From NCBI GenBank assembly GCA_030619435.1, contig JAUXBI010000131.1:1-5328 (forward strand): a stretch of DNA of 5,328 nt, read 5' to 3'. This document shows, piece after piece, positions 4,192 to 5,328 of this stretch; positions within the stretch are counted from its first letter, which is position 1; each line of letters opens with the position of its first letter. The stretch is from Syntrophaceae bacterium (GTDB lineage: Bacteria; Desulfobacterota; Syntrophia; Syntrophales; UBA2210). A program made the position numbers and the translations under genes. The notes under the pieces were generated by a model. It saw only the letters and a list, made by a program, of their open reading frames with translations, made no database searches and was not told the DNA's origin.

Positions 4192-5328
4192 CTAATAACT
4201 ATAGGTAACTCTCTGCTCCGAACCGGAACTTCCCGGAACATTGGGATAGTCCTCATCGCCCAGAGTGTTGGCCGGGGTGAAGACAAACTCCACATCCTGT
4301 TCGTCTCCCTCCGGATCAAGTTGAACATATAACCTGTAAGGATAATTTGTATAGGGATTCCCCGGGTCTCTGAAGGTCCCCTCGTGTGCAAAGCAGTCGG
4401 GATACGTTAAATTAATTATTTCGGTATCGTCGTTATATGTTACCGTAAATGTCGAACCTGTGATAGGGGGATTTCCATTCATATCCTGGATATAAACGGT
4501 ATAATATACGTCATTCCCATACCGAATCTGATCGATAGTCATCGAACAGTTACCTGAGAACAGGATAGGCATCCTTGCCATTATGGTGTTGTCGATACCG
4601 TCAACACTCTCATCCCATGCGGGGCTCCCCGTATCCAGTCCGCTCTCTGCCCTGTAAAGTTCTATACCTTCACCTCCGACAAAAAGCCCGGCAGGATCAG
4701 AGGGGTCATCGATAGCCATGGCATAGAGGGCACCCCCCGAAAGGCCGGCATTTGCCTCGACCCAGTTCCCGGCTGCCATGGATCCGTTGACATTCAACGC
4801 ATGGGAATATACATCTCCCGTCGCGTGATCGACCGGTCCGCTATAGGAAAGGGCGTATAACCTTCCATTAGCAGAATCAGCCATAAGATCCTTTATCGAG
4901 GCGCTCCGGCCCGCTTTCATTCCGTCCGGATACTGTGTCCAGCCTGTCCCGCTGTTCGTACTTACCCACACGCCCGCATTCAGCGTCCCGGCATAGATAA
5001 CATCATTTGCGCCACCCGTGGATAAAGTGTTCAGGTAAAGGGATGTTATATAATCACCCGTAAAGTTAGATGTTTCACTCCATGTCCGACCACCATTAGT
5101 ACTCTTGAAGACACCCACATTAGTGGCCGCGTAGAGGACGGCGGAGCTTCCATGCGTATTCGGAACCTTCACTATATCCCATACAGTCCATCCATGACCG
5201 ATATCGCTCGCCGTAACGCTGAAGGTAAACGTGTCGCCATCGGCGAATGAGATTGACCCTTCATAGATTATGAAACTCACCTCATCATTGTCCGATGTAT
5301 AAACAATGTTATTCTGCGCGGGGTTGTA
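4192..5328 (-). CDS. BNR/Asp-box beta-propeller protein with C-terminal Ig-like domain, N-terminally incomplete
   Basis: The frame is open from the window edge (5328) to the TAG at 4192-4194, giving 378 residues; the GTG at 5280 is internal and the true start lies beyond the window. The visible N-terminus is beta-rich (FADGDTFTFSV, 28-38), like the end of a repeated Ig-type domain. Four propeller-like blades follow, beginning near 64, 110, 156 and 215. Two carry Asp-box motifs, STNGGRTW (76-83) and STNSGTGW (123-130), with Asn in the usual Asp position; the others are degenerate. Residues from about 260 look like an Ig-like module (YYTVYIQDMNGNPPITGSTFTVTY, near 275-298, split as DMNGNPPITG core). 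Asp boxes are structural turns found in sialidases, sortilin-like and adhesion proteins and do not prove sialidase activity. The composition (Gly, Thr, Asn, Asp, Tyr rich) suggests secretion. No C-terminal anchor or sorting signal was recognised. The exported MORN gene follows on the same strand. Confidence 0.8.
   Translation of the reverse strand, partial: YNPAQNNIVYTSDNDEVSFIIYEGSISFADGDTFTFSVTASDIGHGWTVWDIVKVPNTHGSSAVLYAATNVGVFKSTNGGRTWSETSNFTGDYITSLYLNTLSTGGANDVIYAGTLNAGVWVSTNSGTGWTQYPDGMKAGRSASIKDLMADSANGRLYALSYSGPVDHATGDVYSHALNVNGSMAAGNWVEANAGLSGGALYAMAIDDPSDPAGLFVGGEGIELYRAESGLDTGSPAWDESVDGIDNTIMARMPILFSGNCSMTIDQIRYGNDVYYTVYIQDMNGNPPITGSTFTVTYNDDTEIINLTYPDCFAHEGTFRDPGNPYTNYPYRLYVQLDPEGDEQDVEFVFTPANTLGDEDYPNVPGSSGSEQRVTYSY

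Noticed and set aside
4107..4391. Minus-strand open frame of 94 codons
   Set aside because: It is out of frame within the end of the propeller gene and runs through the palindromic element.
5278..5280. GTG at 5280 as the start of the propeller gene
   Set aside because: The frame stays open for 16 more codons to the window edge with the same beta-rich character, and no ribosome-binding site is seen.

Overview
The window looks like chromosomal DNA from a free-living Gram-negative bacterium of medium GC content. Gene content and style (a deltaproteobacterial/Desulfobacterota-like short QueF, a YhhQ transporter, a TPR plus M24 peptidase pair, a secreted MORN-repeat protein, a BNR/Asp-box propeller protein, heptamer repeats) suggest Desulfobacterota, Nitrospirota or a relative. 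This is an impression from protein families, not a placement. I found no tRNA, rRNA, CRISPR array or complete insertion sequence.

Layout. Bases 2-238 (+) are the C-terminal end of a GGDEF (diguanylate cyclase) protein cut by the window edge. It converges on a two-gene minus-strand operon: a TPR protein (1406-2056) followed, with a 29-base overlap, by an M24 Xaa-Pro aminopeptidase-like protein (331-1434). A 124-base divergent intergenic region (2057-2180) holds a 20-base palindrome abutting a good -35/-10 promoter for the plus strand. That promoter would drive a second two-gene operon: a YhhQ/VUT-family queuosine-precursor transporter (2181-2813) overlapping by 35 bases with queF (2779-3114). 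Together they would import preQ0/preQ1 and reduce preQ0 to preQ1 for tRNA queuosine.

After queF comes a short convergent spacer with a five-unit heptamer tandem repeat (3174-3208). It is followed by a minus-strand gene for an exported protein with ten MORN repeats (3212-4003), then a 188-base spacer, then the 3' part of a large minus-strand gene for an extracellular beta-propeller/Ig-like protein (4192 to the window edge at 5328).

The least ordinary part is the 4000-4191 spacer. Directly upstream of the MORN gene, and ending in its start codon as an ATGA overlap, is a short relic matching the last codons of a MORN gene (20 of 22 bases identical to 3223-3244). This implies that a tandem MORN paralogue once stood there. 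Just beyond the relic lies a 93-base palindrome-rich element with imperfect 14-base terminal inverted repeats, flanked by the 5-base direct repeat TAAGT. This is the pattern of a small non-autonomous mobile element (MITE- or REPIN-like). I see no clear new defence or enzymatic system in the window; the best leads are this element, the MORN relic, the heptamer repeat and the operator-like palindrome.
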